From: Mauremys mutica
Lineage: Eukaryota; Chordata; Testudines; Geoemydidae
Direction: 5' to 3'
Assembly (NCBI RefSeq): GCF_020497125.1
Contig: NC_059075.1
Span: 32,276,003-32,340,002 of the forward strand
Length of the DNA stretch: 64,000 nucleotides
Below, one piece after another: positions 47,291 to 58,296 of the stretch. The position numbers were made by a program, and so were the translations under genes. Positions within the stretch are counted from its first letter, which is position 1. Each line of letters starts with the position of its first letter. The notes under the pieces were generated by a model, which saw only the letters and a program-made list of their open reading frames with translations, made no database searches and had not been told where the DNA came from.

Positions 47291-48365
47291 CTTCTTATTT
47301 GTATTAGTGTAAATTAGGAATAAGTCCACTGGAATGACAGACATTACACTGGGGTAAAATGTGTGTGATAGGGGAATCAAGGCCTAGATCTCCTAAATCC
47401 AGTCCTATACCTTAACTACAAGATAATTCTCTCTCCTTAAGTGAAGCTAACTAGTAATGGTGAAAGAGCATCTTTCCTCATTGGGGAGAAACAGAAACCT
47501 TGTTATATGAAGAATAAATAATCCTTTTTTTTTTTTTGCAGAAGCAAGACTTAGGTTTTTCCCCAATTTGTTTAAACCTGTGTGTTCAGAGCTGATTTCA
47601 TAATGCTTGTATTCAATGATACTACACTTTGTCTACAGAATTCTGAGAGGGTGAAGGTGAGATATGACAAAGAGTTTGCAACTGAAGTTGCATTTTAAAA
47701 ATAAAACATCTGGCGTCCATTTGAAAGTATCCTAAGAGAATCAAGCATCAATGTCACTAGGAGATGGATGAAAAAAATATAACAGCCTATTGTTTATGTG
47801 TACATCTCCCAGATTGAGTTAGGCTATATCTTTTTTTTCTTCTTCTTTTTTTTTTAAAATGTCCAGGGGGATCTTTGCCTACATTACTTATCTGAGTTTT
47901 GAGTGGATGACTCTCAAAGTGGTACCATCATGCAGAACTTCATATGCTGTATATGCTATAATATGTCCCTTTTGTTGTTTAAATGGCCTATTGGTTAAAA
48001 AACAAACACATGTAGTTATGTGAGTGACTAATACCTGCAAAGATGACAGGTGAACTGTTCATGTTATTAAAGCAGTAGCAATGTCTACAATATGAATTCC
48101 TTTTGTAAACTCCGTAATAAGTGTTTTTGGCACAAGTGTATGGAATCTAGTGATAAACTTGTCAACATCAACTGTTGCCCACAAAAGGACTTCAGTACTG
48201 TTAAAAATAGCTACTTATCTCCAAAGAGTTCGCAAATAAGCTTTAGTCACATACTCATCTGTAAATTAGATGCTAAGAACTAATGACAGCCACTTCATAC
48301 AGCAAGAACAACATTATTGGAGTAAATAAAGGCAACAGTAAAATAAACTTCCAGATTTCAAATAA
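47291..48365. other. TDP1 intron, no gene seen
   Basis: A+T-rich intron with poly-T runs (about 47525-47540 and 47830-47855). No repeat recognised. Confidence 0.4.
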
Positions 48366-48755
48366 AACTGTTACTTAACTTTACAGTAATTTTTGTTCTT
48401 CGACACGTGTTGTGCATGTATACATTCCACTGTAGGTGTATGTGCGCCCAATGCACTTGACGCCAAGACTTTTGCCAGCAGTGCCACTAAGCAGCTCATG
48501 CACCCCTGCTCTCCTCATGTACTAAGATGAGGGAATACGAGGGACATGGTCACTGTCTCCATCTTCATTCCTTTGCATCACTGTCTATAAATGCCCAAAG
48601 TAGCAGGGACACTGGGAGGATTTTTCTCCTTTGAGTTATAGTGTGAATATATGTCCCACTGCAGGTAGCTAGTTCCCTTACAAATGGCAGGACTTTGGGG
48701 TTACTTAAATAGAGACTGCAGCACTGATTTACCAAAGTTGGTGTCACCTCAGGAA

Positions 48756-48912
48756 GCATGAGTAATGGCGTAGTGTCTGGAGATGGTTTGTACAGACAAC
48801 CACATTGCTGCTTTGCAGATATATGCTATAGAAATGTTGCTCAGGAAAGCTGATGAAGTGGACTGAGGCCTGGTGGAGTGGGCTGTTATCCTTGATGGAG
48901 GAGAAACTTTAG
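48756..48912 (-). pseudogene. DIRS tyrosine recombinase C-terminal remnant
   Basis: Antisense translation carries AHSTRPQSTSSAFLSNISI, then YICKAAMW and SRHYAIT. The His-x-x-Arg block (HSTR) and the Tyr of RHY correspond to the conserved catalytic residues of tyrosine recombinases. A stop follows shortly after. Confidence 0.75.
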
Positions 48913-49788
48913 TCAGATTATAGCAAAGCTTATTGGAGTCAGAAAACTGAATGTGAAATGAACTGAAATAGAGGTTTCAAGGGGGAACCTATTAAATGGG
49001 ATAGTACCAAATTTAGATCCATGAAGATACCAGGTTGGATAATATGAAGACTTTTTAGAAATCTGGAGACCAAGGGATAAGAAAAGACAAAAAACCCATC
49101 CATTGGATGGTGTATTGCTGAGATGAAAGCCACGTGGAATCTTGCTGAACTAACAGACGGGTCAGAGGATTTCAAATGCAATAGGTAGTCCAGTATGTGT
49201 CTAGCCTCAGTAGGATTTGATTATAACTTGTAAGGTTCCGGCCAAATTTAAAACTTTTTCATTTTGCTGAATAGGTGGTTCTGGTAGAATCCTTCCTGAT
49301 GCTCACCAAGATGGCCCTGAGAACTTGGGATCGTAAATGTCTTGTGAGAACTCAACCAGGAATCATCCATGCCATGAGGTGGAGTGATTAGAGGTTGTGA
49401 GGCAGATACCTGTCCTGGTTTTGAGACAGGAGGTAAACTAGGAGTAAAGTTATGGAGAGTTGATGTAGGTCTGTGAACCAATACTGTCTTCCCAAGCTGA
49501 TGCCATGAGACTTAAGGTTGCCTTGGCCCTCTTCAGTTCCTGAGCACTCTCTGAATGAGAGGGACAGGAGGGAATACACACAACAGATGATTCAACCAGG
49601 GAAAGAGAAAGCCATTTGTCACGGAGGCCAGGCAATGGCTTGCACTGGAGCAAAACCTCCTACATTTGCTATTGATCTTGGCTGCAAATGAATATATTAC
49701 CAGGTACCTCCACTGGGGTGAAAGATCTGGAGGAGAATGTCTTTCCTAACTGTCCACTCGTGGTGGTCGAGAAAGTCCCTGCCTAGGG

Positions 49789-51455
49789 TGTCAAACTGTC
49801 TGGAATGGCTCAGAAGCATGGGTACCAATCTCAGGGCAGACTTAAAACCAGGGCACAAACCCCAAACAGGTTATGAATTCTATACTGAGATTTCACCAAC
49901 CCAATAACAAGTGTGAACTTCTCAAGCACTATAACAGCCTTAACATGGAGTCACAGACAGTCCCCTTGGGTACTCCAGTCTATCTTGCCATCCAGGCAAA
50001 CTTGCCTTTGTGATTTACCCCCAGTCAATTGCACCTTAGATCCTATACCAAAGACTACCTTGTAGCCAATCCTATAATAGTCAATAAATCTTAGTTAATT
50101 TAAGAAAAAGAAATGAGAGTTATTTACAACGTTAAAGTAGGTAAACATACACATAAACTAGTTACAGTCTTAGATTCCAAAGGGTGATAGTGGCTTCTAT
50201 AATAAGTAAGCTCTGTAAGTCCTGCATGCCAAGCGGCTGGGGATCCTTTGCTTATGCTTAGAAATCTTGCCCTCCCAAAGTCCAGGCATACAGTTCCAGT
50301 TTCTTCTTGTCAGGGATTTTCACTCATAGACTTTAAGGTCAGAAGGGACCATTATAATCATATAGTCTGACCTCCTGGACAGTGCAACCCACCCACTCCC
50401 GTATCAAAGCTGTGTCTGGGCCACTGAACTCCTCAAATCATGGTTTAAAGACTTCAAGGTGCAGAGTATCCTCCAGCAAGTGACCCGGCCCCACGCTGCA
50501 GAGGAAGGCAAAAAACCTCCAGGGCCTCTGCCAATCTGCCCTGGAGGAAAATTCCTTCCCGACCCCAAATATGGCGATCAGTTAAACCCTGAGCATGCGG
50601 GCAAGACTCACCAGCCAGCACCCAGGAAAGAATTCTCTGTAGTAACTCAGATCCCACCCCATCCAACATCCCATCACAAGCCATTGGGCATATTTACTGC
50701 TAGTAGTCAAAGACGAATTAATTGCCAAAATTAGGCTATCCCATCATACCATCCCTTCCATAAACTTATCAAGCTTAGTCTTGAAGCCAGATATGTCTTT
50801 TGCCCCCACTACTCCCCTTGGAAGGCTGTTCCAGAACTTTACTCCTCTAATGGTAAGAAACCTTCATCTAATTTCAAGTCTAAACTTCCTGATGGCCAAT
50901 TTATATCCATTTGTTCTTGTGTCCACATTGGTACTAAGCTTAAATAATTCTTCTCCCTCCCTGATATTTATCCCTCTGATATATTTATAAATATTTATTC
51001 CCTTCCCCCCAAATTCAAGATGATGGGACAATTTCACATGGATGACATCTTCATGGGTGTTGAGGTGAGTAATTAAAGTCTTTGTTCTTTGACGTTTCAC
51101 AATGGCTCATTTGGTTACAATGGTCTTTCTTGGTGGGCAGGACCTAACATCTTCTGTAGGAAGCCAGCATTTTACAATTGCTGATCTGTTTGCATCATAA
51201 ATTTCTGTAATTGTGTAAATAATCAAACATGCACTATTACCTTATAACATAGGGTACAGATGTTTTTAGTGAGATTACTACATGCAGCATCCTATAAGCA
51301 TTTCATAAAGTCAGAACACTAAACAACTTAAGATCTATTTTAATAATGCTAAACACACAGCTGAGCCAGACTGGTTTCCAGTTATGTATTGGTCAATGTT
51401 CATTTGAGGTCTAGGGGCCCTGGCATATGCTGGTACCTGGTCTGCCAGCATCACA
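49789..51455. mobile_element. LTR, copy C, split by CR1, nested in DIRS copy 1
   Basis: Begins TGTCAAACTGTCTGG and ends TGCCAGCATCACA, the family termini. It shares the internal blocks of copies A and B. Flanking 5 bp are TAGGG and ATGGG, an imperfect target duplication. DIRS sequence resumes in phase-compatible fashion on both sides, so this is a clean solo-LTR insertion. Confidence 0.8.
50324..50998 (-). mobile_element. CR1 LINE 3' fragment nested in LTR copy C
   Basis: The plus strand starts TCATAGACTTTAAGGTCAGA (CR1 3' UTR inverse). Antisense translation near 50830-50920 gives NGYKLAIRKFRLEIR, a CR1 RT C-terminal segment. LTR copy C sequence is interrupted between about 50323 and 50999. 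Confidence 0.88.
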
Positions 51456-52640
51456 ATGGGAATTTGTGATAGTGTTCTCAATCCTGGAAGGTGAAAAGCT
51501 TTTAACAAAATATTGTTCCTTAAACAGAAATTCCAGAGGTAGATCACTCCTTGCCACTGTGGAGGCAATCTTGTACCTCCCTGCCTGTTCAGGTAAAACA
51601 TAACAATAGTGTTGTATGTGAGGACTTGAATCACCTGATTCCTGATGGTGGACATAAGCATCTTGCAGGCCTGATGAAAAGTTCAGTGATTCAGCACATT
51701 TATATGGAGTGAAACCTCCTGAGATGGCCAAAAAGCCTGTTCCTGAAATTATCAAGATGGCCCCCCTACCTTTGGTGGATGTGTCTGTTATGAGAGTCAT
51801 AGCCAGTTCTCATTATAGAAAGGGAATCCCTCTACATACATTTAGAGAGGGTCTAACCACCACTTGAGGGACTGAAGCACTCTTGCAGGTATGCTAATCA
51901 GCATGTCCAGTGGATGCCTGCTCAGTCAATATAACAAGGCCTGTAGACAGCTGAAGTGAATTCTAGCATGACGAGTCACATACATGTACGAGGCTCCATG
52001 GCGCAGTAGTTGTAGCTAGAAGTGAACTGTTCTCGCCAGACTGGACTTGAGAGAGAGAGAGCAAGAGAGACACTATGGACTGAAACCTGTCCATAGGGAG
52101 GTAAGCCATGGCAGTTGTGTCTAGGTCCACTCTTATGAAGGTTATTTGTTGTGTTGGTTGTAATGTCAGTTTGTCCATATTTAGTTTCAAGTCTAGACAA
52201 TAGATGTCTGATGCGAGGGTGCTGTTTTTTATATTGGTTCTTGATTTTCCATGAACTAGCCAATTGTCCACGTAAGGAAATAGGAGGTGCAGATGGGCTA
52301 CTACCACTGTCATGCACTTGGTGAACATTCTTGGGACTGACGATAACCTGAAGGGAAGCATCGTAGACTGGTACTGGTTGTTGCCTGCTATGAACTGACG
52401 TATTGCCACATGAAAGTACATGTCCTACAAAGCGACAGCAGCATGCCAATTTCCAGGAAAGGGATAACGGAAGCAGGGGTGACCATATTGAGCTTGATTT
52501 TCTTGGTGAATTGGTTCCATTTGCTTAGATCTAGAATGAGATGCAGGTGATCTGTCCTTTTGGGAATTGGGAAAAACTGGGAATAAAAACCTTTCCCTCC
52601 GTGTTAGTAAAGAAATCTTCCTCTATCACTTCCAATTCCA
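51456..52640 (-). pseudogene. DIRS reverse transcriptase and RNase H remnant
   Basis: RT: YFHVAIRQF, STMLPFRLSSVPRMFTKCM, then the active-site block FPYVDNWLVHG (about 52255-52285), where the usual Tyr-x-Asp-Asp reads YVDN. RNase H: LITDTSTKGRGA (about 51780) and the following FYLNRQGGTRLPP and LKAFHLPGLRT blocks. Frames change several times. The second catalytic Asp to Asn change, together with stops, indicates an inactive copy. Confidence 0.8.
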
Positions 52641-52777
52641 AAAGAGATCATGCTTCTGAAGCAATATGGTCTTGTGAGATGGGTCTCTGAAAAGGAACAG
52701 GGAACGTGGGTTGGCAAAGGGGAAGGAGGCAAATTGGATGTACCTCCTTTACTGTGCTGAGCACCCATCTGTTCAAT

Positions 52778-52901
52778 ATCAGAGGGGTAGCCGTGTTAGT
52801 CTGGTTCTGTAGAAGCAGCAAAGAATCCTGTGGCACCTTATAGACTAACAGATGTTTTTGCAGCATGAGCTTTCGTGGGTGAATACCCACTTCTTCGGAT
52901 G
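52778..52901 (-). mobile_element. SINE-like retroposon, 124 bp copy, 12 bp TSD
   Basis: Begins ATCAGAGGGGTAGCCGTGTT and ends TACCCACTTCTTCGGATG; direct repeats CATCTGTTCAAT at 52766-52777 and 52902-52913. It is a simple, non-inverted copy and shows the basic unit of the family. Inserted in DIRS copy 1. Confidence 0.82.
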
Positions 52902-52999
52902 CATCTGTTCAATGTAATCTCTTTCCATCCACTGCAAAAGAGAGATACATGCTTCCCAAAGGGAGGGAGATGAGATACGGTTGGTATGCTGTCCATCCC

Positions 53000-53612
53000 G
53001 TCAGAATGGCTGCTTGAAAGCTGAAGACTGACAAGAACGGATTCCTGTGGATAATACTGTCTGGCAACATCTAGGAGGTCCAGGCCTTCTATTGAAGATA
53101 TCCTGGAACCTCTGCTGATAAGAGGTTTTGTAGCATGACAGATTTAAACTGTTTGTTACTGAGGTGGAGACCCTCAAGTGAATGAAGAGTCACACAGGAG
53201 TCTTTTAAAGTGTGAATGGCATCATCAGTTTTCTGGGGAAATAGTTCTAACTGATTGAAGGATAAATCTTCCATTGTAAAAATACACCTCTCTCAGGATT
53301 CCAGAGGTCTGCAGCCAAGAGGAGTGTCTCATCGAGATGGCTGTAGCCACGGAGCATGAGGCAGCGTCAGCAGCGTCAATAGCCACTTGAAGCAATGTTC
53401 AGGCAGTGAGGTGCCTTTCAGGGATTATGGCTGAGAACTGTTCTCTCTACTCCTCAAGTACTTGTTTGCAGATTTGAAAATTGCTGACTAATTAATAAGT
53501 GTGTATTTAGACAACAGAGCCTGGTAATTAGAAACCCTCATTTGAAGGCTGGTGGTAGTATAAGCCTTCTTGCCATATAAATCCAGCCTTTTGAACTTGT
53601 CTTTTGGAGCGG
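53000..53612 (-). pseudogene. DIRS gag-like ORF1 remnant, first part
   Basis: Antisense translation at 53089-53274 gives LSFNQLELFPQKTDDAIHTL and KDSCVTLHSLEGLH, which resembles the ORF1 (gag-like) protein of vertebrate DIRS elements. The frame continues after the hAT insertion at 54290-54600. Confidence 0.55.
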
Positions 53613-53620
53613 CTCTAGGG

Positions 53621-54281
53621 CCTGGGTGGGCAAACTATGGCCCGTGGGTCACATCTGGCCTGACAGCTGTTTTAATCCAGTCACTGAGCTCCTACTGGGG
53701 AGCGGGGTCTGGGGCTTGCCCCGCTCTGGCGCTCCAGCCGGAGAGCAGGGTCAGGGGCCACTCTGCATGGCTCCCAGAAGCAGCAGCATATCCCCCCTCC
53801 AGTTCCTATGCGTAGGGGCAGCCAGGGGTCTCCACTCCACATGCTGCCCCAAGCACCATCCCTGTAGCTCCGATTGGCCGCGATTCCTGGCCAATGGGAG
53901 CTGCAGGGGTGGCATCTGCGGACAGGGCAGCGCGCAGCAGAGCCGCCTGGCCATGTCTCTGCATAGGAGCCGGAGCAGGGACTTGCTGCTGCTTCCGGGA
54001 CCCAACTGAGGTAAGCACTGCCTGGAGCCTGCACCCCTGAGCCAACACCCCATGCCCTAACCCCCGCCCCAGCCCTGATCCCCCTCATGCCTTCCGAACC
54101 CCTCGGTCCCAGCCTGGGGCACCATCCTGCACCCAAAACCTCTAATCTCCAGCCCCACCCCAGAGCGCACATCCCCAGCCAGAGCCCTCACTCCAACCCC
54201 AATTTCATGAGCATTCATGGCTCACCATACAATTTCAATACCCAGATGTGGCCCTCGGACCAAAAAGTTTGCCCACCCCTG
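53621..54281. mobile_element. hAT element, 661 bp, 8 bp TSD
   Basis: Left end CCTGGGTGGGCAAACTATGG, right end (reverse complement) CAGGGGTGGGCAAACTTTTT; direct repeats CTCTAGGG at 53613-53620 and 54282-54289. Same family as the composite element at 19334-21279. Non-coding interior, G+C-rich. It splits the DIRS gag region. Confidence 0.9.
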
Positions 54282-54289
54282 CTCTAGGG

Positions 54290-54650
54290 TGAGCCTGCCT
54301 GGAATGCTCATTAGCTGCTGTAGTCACAAGGGAGTCTTGGATTGGTGGGTAAAGAAACAGTTAAAATCTTGCTGAGGAACCTGCTAGTGTCTAGCTATCC
54401 ATTTGGCAGTGGGTAGAATAGAGGCTGGCATCTGCCAGAGGGTTTGGGCCAATTCCAGCAACGCTTCAATAATGGAAAGGGCAGGGCCAGAGGTCTGTAA
54501 GATGTCCAGGAGCTTGTGTGGGTTATCTTGTACAAGTGTGGGTAATGGTGGCCAGGTCCCAACACTGGAGAGAAAAGACATCTGTCTTTCCAGCTGCAGA
54601 TGAGAAAAATGTGGTCTTGGTACAGCGGCTACCTGGTTAAGCTATTTCTT
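54290..54650 (-). pseudogene. DIRS gag-like ORF1 remnant, second part
   Basis: Antisense translation gives LLDILQTSGPALSIIEALLE, LAQTLWQMPASILPTAKW, a segment seen in DIRS ORF1 proteins. It is continuous with 53000-53612 once the hAT is disregarded. Confidence 0.55.
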
Positions 54651-57600
54651 ACCCAAGCCCCAAGTTTATCTAGGCAGTGGGCAATTCATTTCACTGATCT
54701 GGCTAGTCAGATGTGATGGAGACATACAGCTAGCTGTCAACAACCTTCCTACCCATCTCACAAACACAGGGAAGAAAAGAGGTTACACTACAGATCATGG
54801 TGACACCCTACAAGAGATGGAGCTCTTGGGGCTGAGGAACAGTTGCCTACAGCCATCCTTTGCATTCTCTCAGAAAGAAAACAAAGCCATTCAAGAGCAG
54901 TTCCATCCACTCAGTTCTATCCACAAATGAACCAAGCTGATTTTCAGATAAGAGTGGTGTGACAAAGTATAAAGCAGCATAGAGCACACAAGCTTCTTAA
55001 AATTAAAGGTCAACCAAGGTCTAGGTTACCTCTCTTTCTCTCACCTACCTCCTGCCCCAGTGCTGGTCAATTCCATAACCATTGTTTGGTAGCAATTTTG
55101 AAATTCAAGAATTGCCACCATTTTTATGCTCGTTTTCTCAACAAAAAGAAACTCCATGTAATTGGAGCACTTGGTATTAAAATATTCTTGATCAGGCTTC
55201 ACTGGTGGGTTCCTATAGAGTTCCTACCTCAACTTAAAGCCACTCCACTGTTGCAAACCACAACGGAGCACAGGCAAGAGCAATACCATCCTGCCTTCCC
55301 TTGAAGGGAATCCTCCCAGGGATCCTGGATGGCAAAAGGTGGTATAATTTACACTACCCTGCACCAACTTTGGAAAACCTAACTTCCATTCCATTCAAGA
55401 GTGAGCAAAAGACATACTGAAATACAGCTGAAAGCTAAGGGAAAGCAACAGAAGTATTTTAAATTTGCTATGTGCCATACAAAAATGTACTCATTCATTA
55501 TTGCTATATCAGTGTCCTCAAACACATTAACACAATTCTCAGCGAACAAAGCAACATCTCAATCCATGATTATTCAGTCAGAGTGGGATAATGAATCTCT
55601 GTGGGAGGTAAAATAATAAGAAACAAAATAGTTATCTATCTCATGTGAATCTGGCAATCTGTACTACTTAGAAAGCCTTGAAAAAGAAGGAAAAAAAGAC
55701 ATAGCTAGGACAGATCAGTTTCTAAGCATTCTGGAAGTCATCTGATCTGTCTGAATTTGGGATTTACATTGAAATCCATTATATGAAAGAGCCCAGAAGC
55801 CTCAGATAGTCAGGTTTTCCCTGTGAATCTAGAAGTCTGTTGAGTCTATATATAATGAAGTATCAGGCACATTTTTCAGATTCAGTGATCAAGTTAAGAA
55901 TTATACAGAAATTTGCTATAATCACTTTTATCATCCCTGATGTATGGGAAAATAGTTTTAGAAAAGGAAATAGGGACCAAAATGCTACTGCTATTGAATT
56001 TAATTGGCTTTAAGGGGAGCTCGATCAAATATTACTGTAGATGGAATCAGATTGCTATGGGACTCATCTGCTGAAGAGCTTTTCACTATACATAGTGGAA
56101 GTGGCCCACAGCTCCAACAAGTTAACAGAATTGTTATTAAACTGGAGTCTAGGTTCTATTTGTTGAGTTGTCTGAGGCTTGACCTATATACTAGATGAAG
56201 ATACTCCAACAGGCTGTAGTTTTCCTGAACTACTTTTTCTTGGGTAGGATGTTCTTGCAGACTCTTTATTAAACTGATCCTTTCACATTTGTTCTTATGA
56301 TATGAGGGGTCCAGCTGTCTGGACCACTTTGCACACATCTGGTCCAAGACCTGAATTTGTACTAATATGAAAGAATGTATTTTCTTCTGTATATCAACCT
56401 TCTAACAGCAATCTTATATGGGAGCCATATGGCCGTGCTTCTGACTGTTTACCATGTGTTCTATATTTCCTTCAGTTCCCTCATCTTCTGTTATTGATGG
56501 GGATTTTTCTGGTTATATGAAAGTGCCTTGTATGGTCTTTGGCTTCTCCATGACTGGAGAATCTGTCCATTTAGGAAAATCCCTTTGAGCCTTTTTGCCT
56601 CCAGGAGTAGGAATCCAGTCAATATAGTCTCTTTAGAGGAAGAATAATTACCCACTCATATGTCACTTTATCTGAAGATTTCATTTGAATGGATCCCTAT
56701 TTACCCAATCACATCCCCTCAGAGTTAGGGAGTGGAGGTAACAGTCTCAATAACTGATTTTTTTTGGTGAAGTTTCCATCCCATCCTATAAATATTCTTT
56801 GGGCATCTATTCCAATAAGAACTGAAGGAGCTCTCTACTTCCTGCCCATCAAGGAACTGAAATGGAATGTTCTTGGAGTGGATAGAGGAAAGAGAAGGCC
56901 ACACTGAGGTACTGGTAGTTGGTCTAAGAATGAGATTGGCTTGCCTCTGCCTCCAAAGACCACACATCTTTCAGAGGTGAGTTCTGGCCCATCTCATACT
57001 AAATAGCTGAGAAACAAGAATAGGAATCCAGTCAAACTAGTATTCTTTAAAGAAACAAATCACAGTGTACAGAGGTAGAAGGGCAAGAGTCCTTTTGGCA
57101 TTGGTTATGTTTTAAAATATACTGTATTTTGATTAAATATAATGCCACTAAAAGGGTAGGTAAAATGCCAGAATAGTAGTTGGAAGACGAGGAAGAGAGA
57201 GGGAGAAATCTTAATTAAGTAGCTAGGAATTTTTAAAGAGGAGGAAAATAAATCTAGTAGGTTTATGATTAAACATATATCTGGATTTTAAATTTGAATC
57301 TTTGTTTTAAAATGACAAATCTGAACACCACATTTCAAGGAAATCTTTAGAAAGGCATTGCTTGGATGAATTATTTTATATACTGGGTGTCAGTTAAGTC
57401 CTTGGCATCAGCAACTAGATTTCCCCAAGCACATCATCAACTGGCTGCAAATAAGAGTTTAATTTGTTTGCATGTGTAGGCATGTGCAGTTGCTACTGGA
57501 ACTTCAGTTAGTATTTGCCATTTAATGATTTATTAGAAGAGATTAGATTTAATTAATGGTAAACATCATACAATAAATGCTACACCTTTCAGTTAATAAT

Positions 57601-57885
57601 TTACCGCTATATTGAAAGAGGAACGGATTTAGTAGTATTTACTACTACTATGGACAATATCTGTATACTACTCTTCGATACAATGTTAGTGATATGGCTA
57701 CATCTGCATTTCTATTTTAAGTCTGTATTGTCACCAGGGAAATTGAAATGGCACTTAAGAACATATCTGAGTATGTGGGGAAAATGAAGTCCTGAAGAGC
57801 TCTTTAATACAGCAGACCAACCCTTTTTCCTTTTAGCTTTTCCTAGCACATTATACAAACAGGGCGAAATGCTCTTAACCCTGTG
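54651..57885. other. TDP1 intron, no gene seen
   Basis: A+T-rich intron sequence. I recognise no gene or named repeat. The stretch 57360-57700 is a weak candidate for a conserved non-coding element. Confidence 0.4.
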
Positions 57886-57889
57886 TGTC

Positions 57890-57990
57890 TTAGGATGATG
57901 GGCTCAAACCTACTCTCACTGAATTCAATGGCAAAACTTCCATTGATTTAATGGGAGCAGGATCAAATTTGATGTGATCACAGTTTTGTG
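57890..57990. repeat. Old hairpin-type amniote repeat
   Basis: GAATTCAATGGCAAAACTTC and CCATTGATTTAATGGGAGC pair imperfectly, flanked by GATGATGGGCTCAAACC and GGATCAAATTTGATG. Diverged. Confidence 0.5.
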
Positions 57991-58296
57991 GATGATTAAC
58001 ACTGCAGTGGATGTGAATTAAAACAAGCAAGTCAAGACAACAAGGCTGGGAGGAGAGCATGACTATTAAGGAATCCACCACTACATTTCTGAGGGGCTCC
58101 TGAAAGACTTCAAGAAGCTCATGATAACTGTTTGCATTATAATTCTTTTAAGTAGATATATTTGTATTAGTCTGAATTCTAGAAGCTAGTTTATAAAAAT
58201 ACTGGTTCGTACACACTTAGACCCCAAATTATTATTATTATTATTTTTTTTACAGTCTACCATCTTCGCCTTCCCCAGCTGAATTTTCCCTAGACC

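Larger units (their letters stand above)
48370..54650 (-). mobile_element. DIRS retrotransposon, copy 1, with nested insertions
   Basis: On the minus strand the element runs gag (about 54600-53000), reverse transcriptase (about 52600-51960), RNase H (about 51800-51460), linker (49788-49200), tyrosine recombinase (about 48912-48756) and a terminal repeat near 48370-48680 (GTTCTTCGACACGTG). This gag-RT-RH-YR order is that of DIRS elements. It is interrupted by an LTR (49789-51455), a retroposon (52778-52901) and a hAT (53621-54281). All frames are broken. DIRS elements integrate with a recombinase and leave no target duplication. Confidence 0.85.

Noticed and set aside
52043..52074. GAGA-rich microsatellite with possible regulatory role
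   Set aside because: Short imperfect run inside the decayed DIRS RT region; nothing links it to a function.
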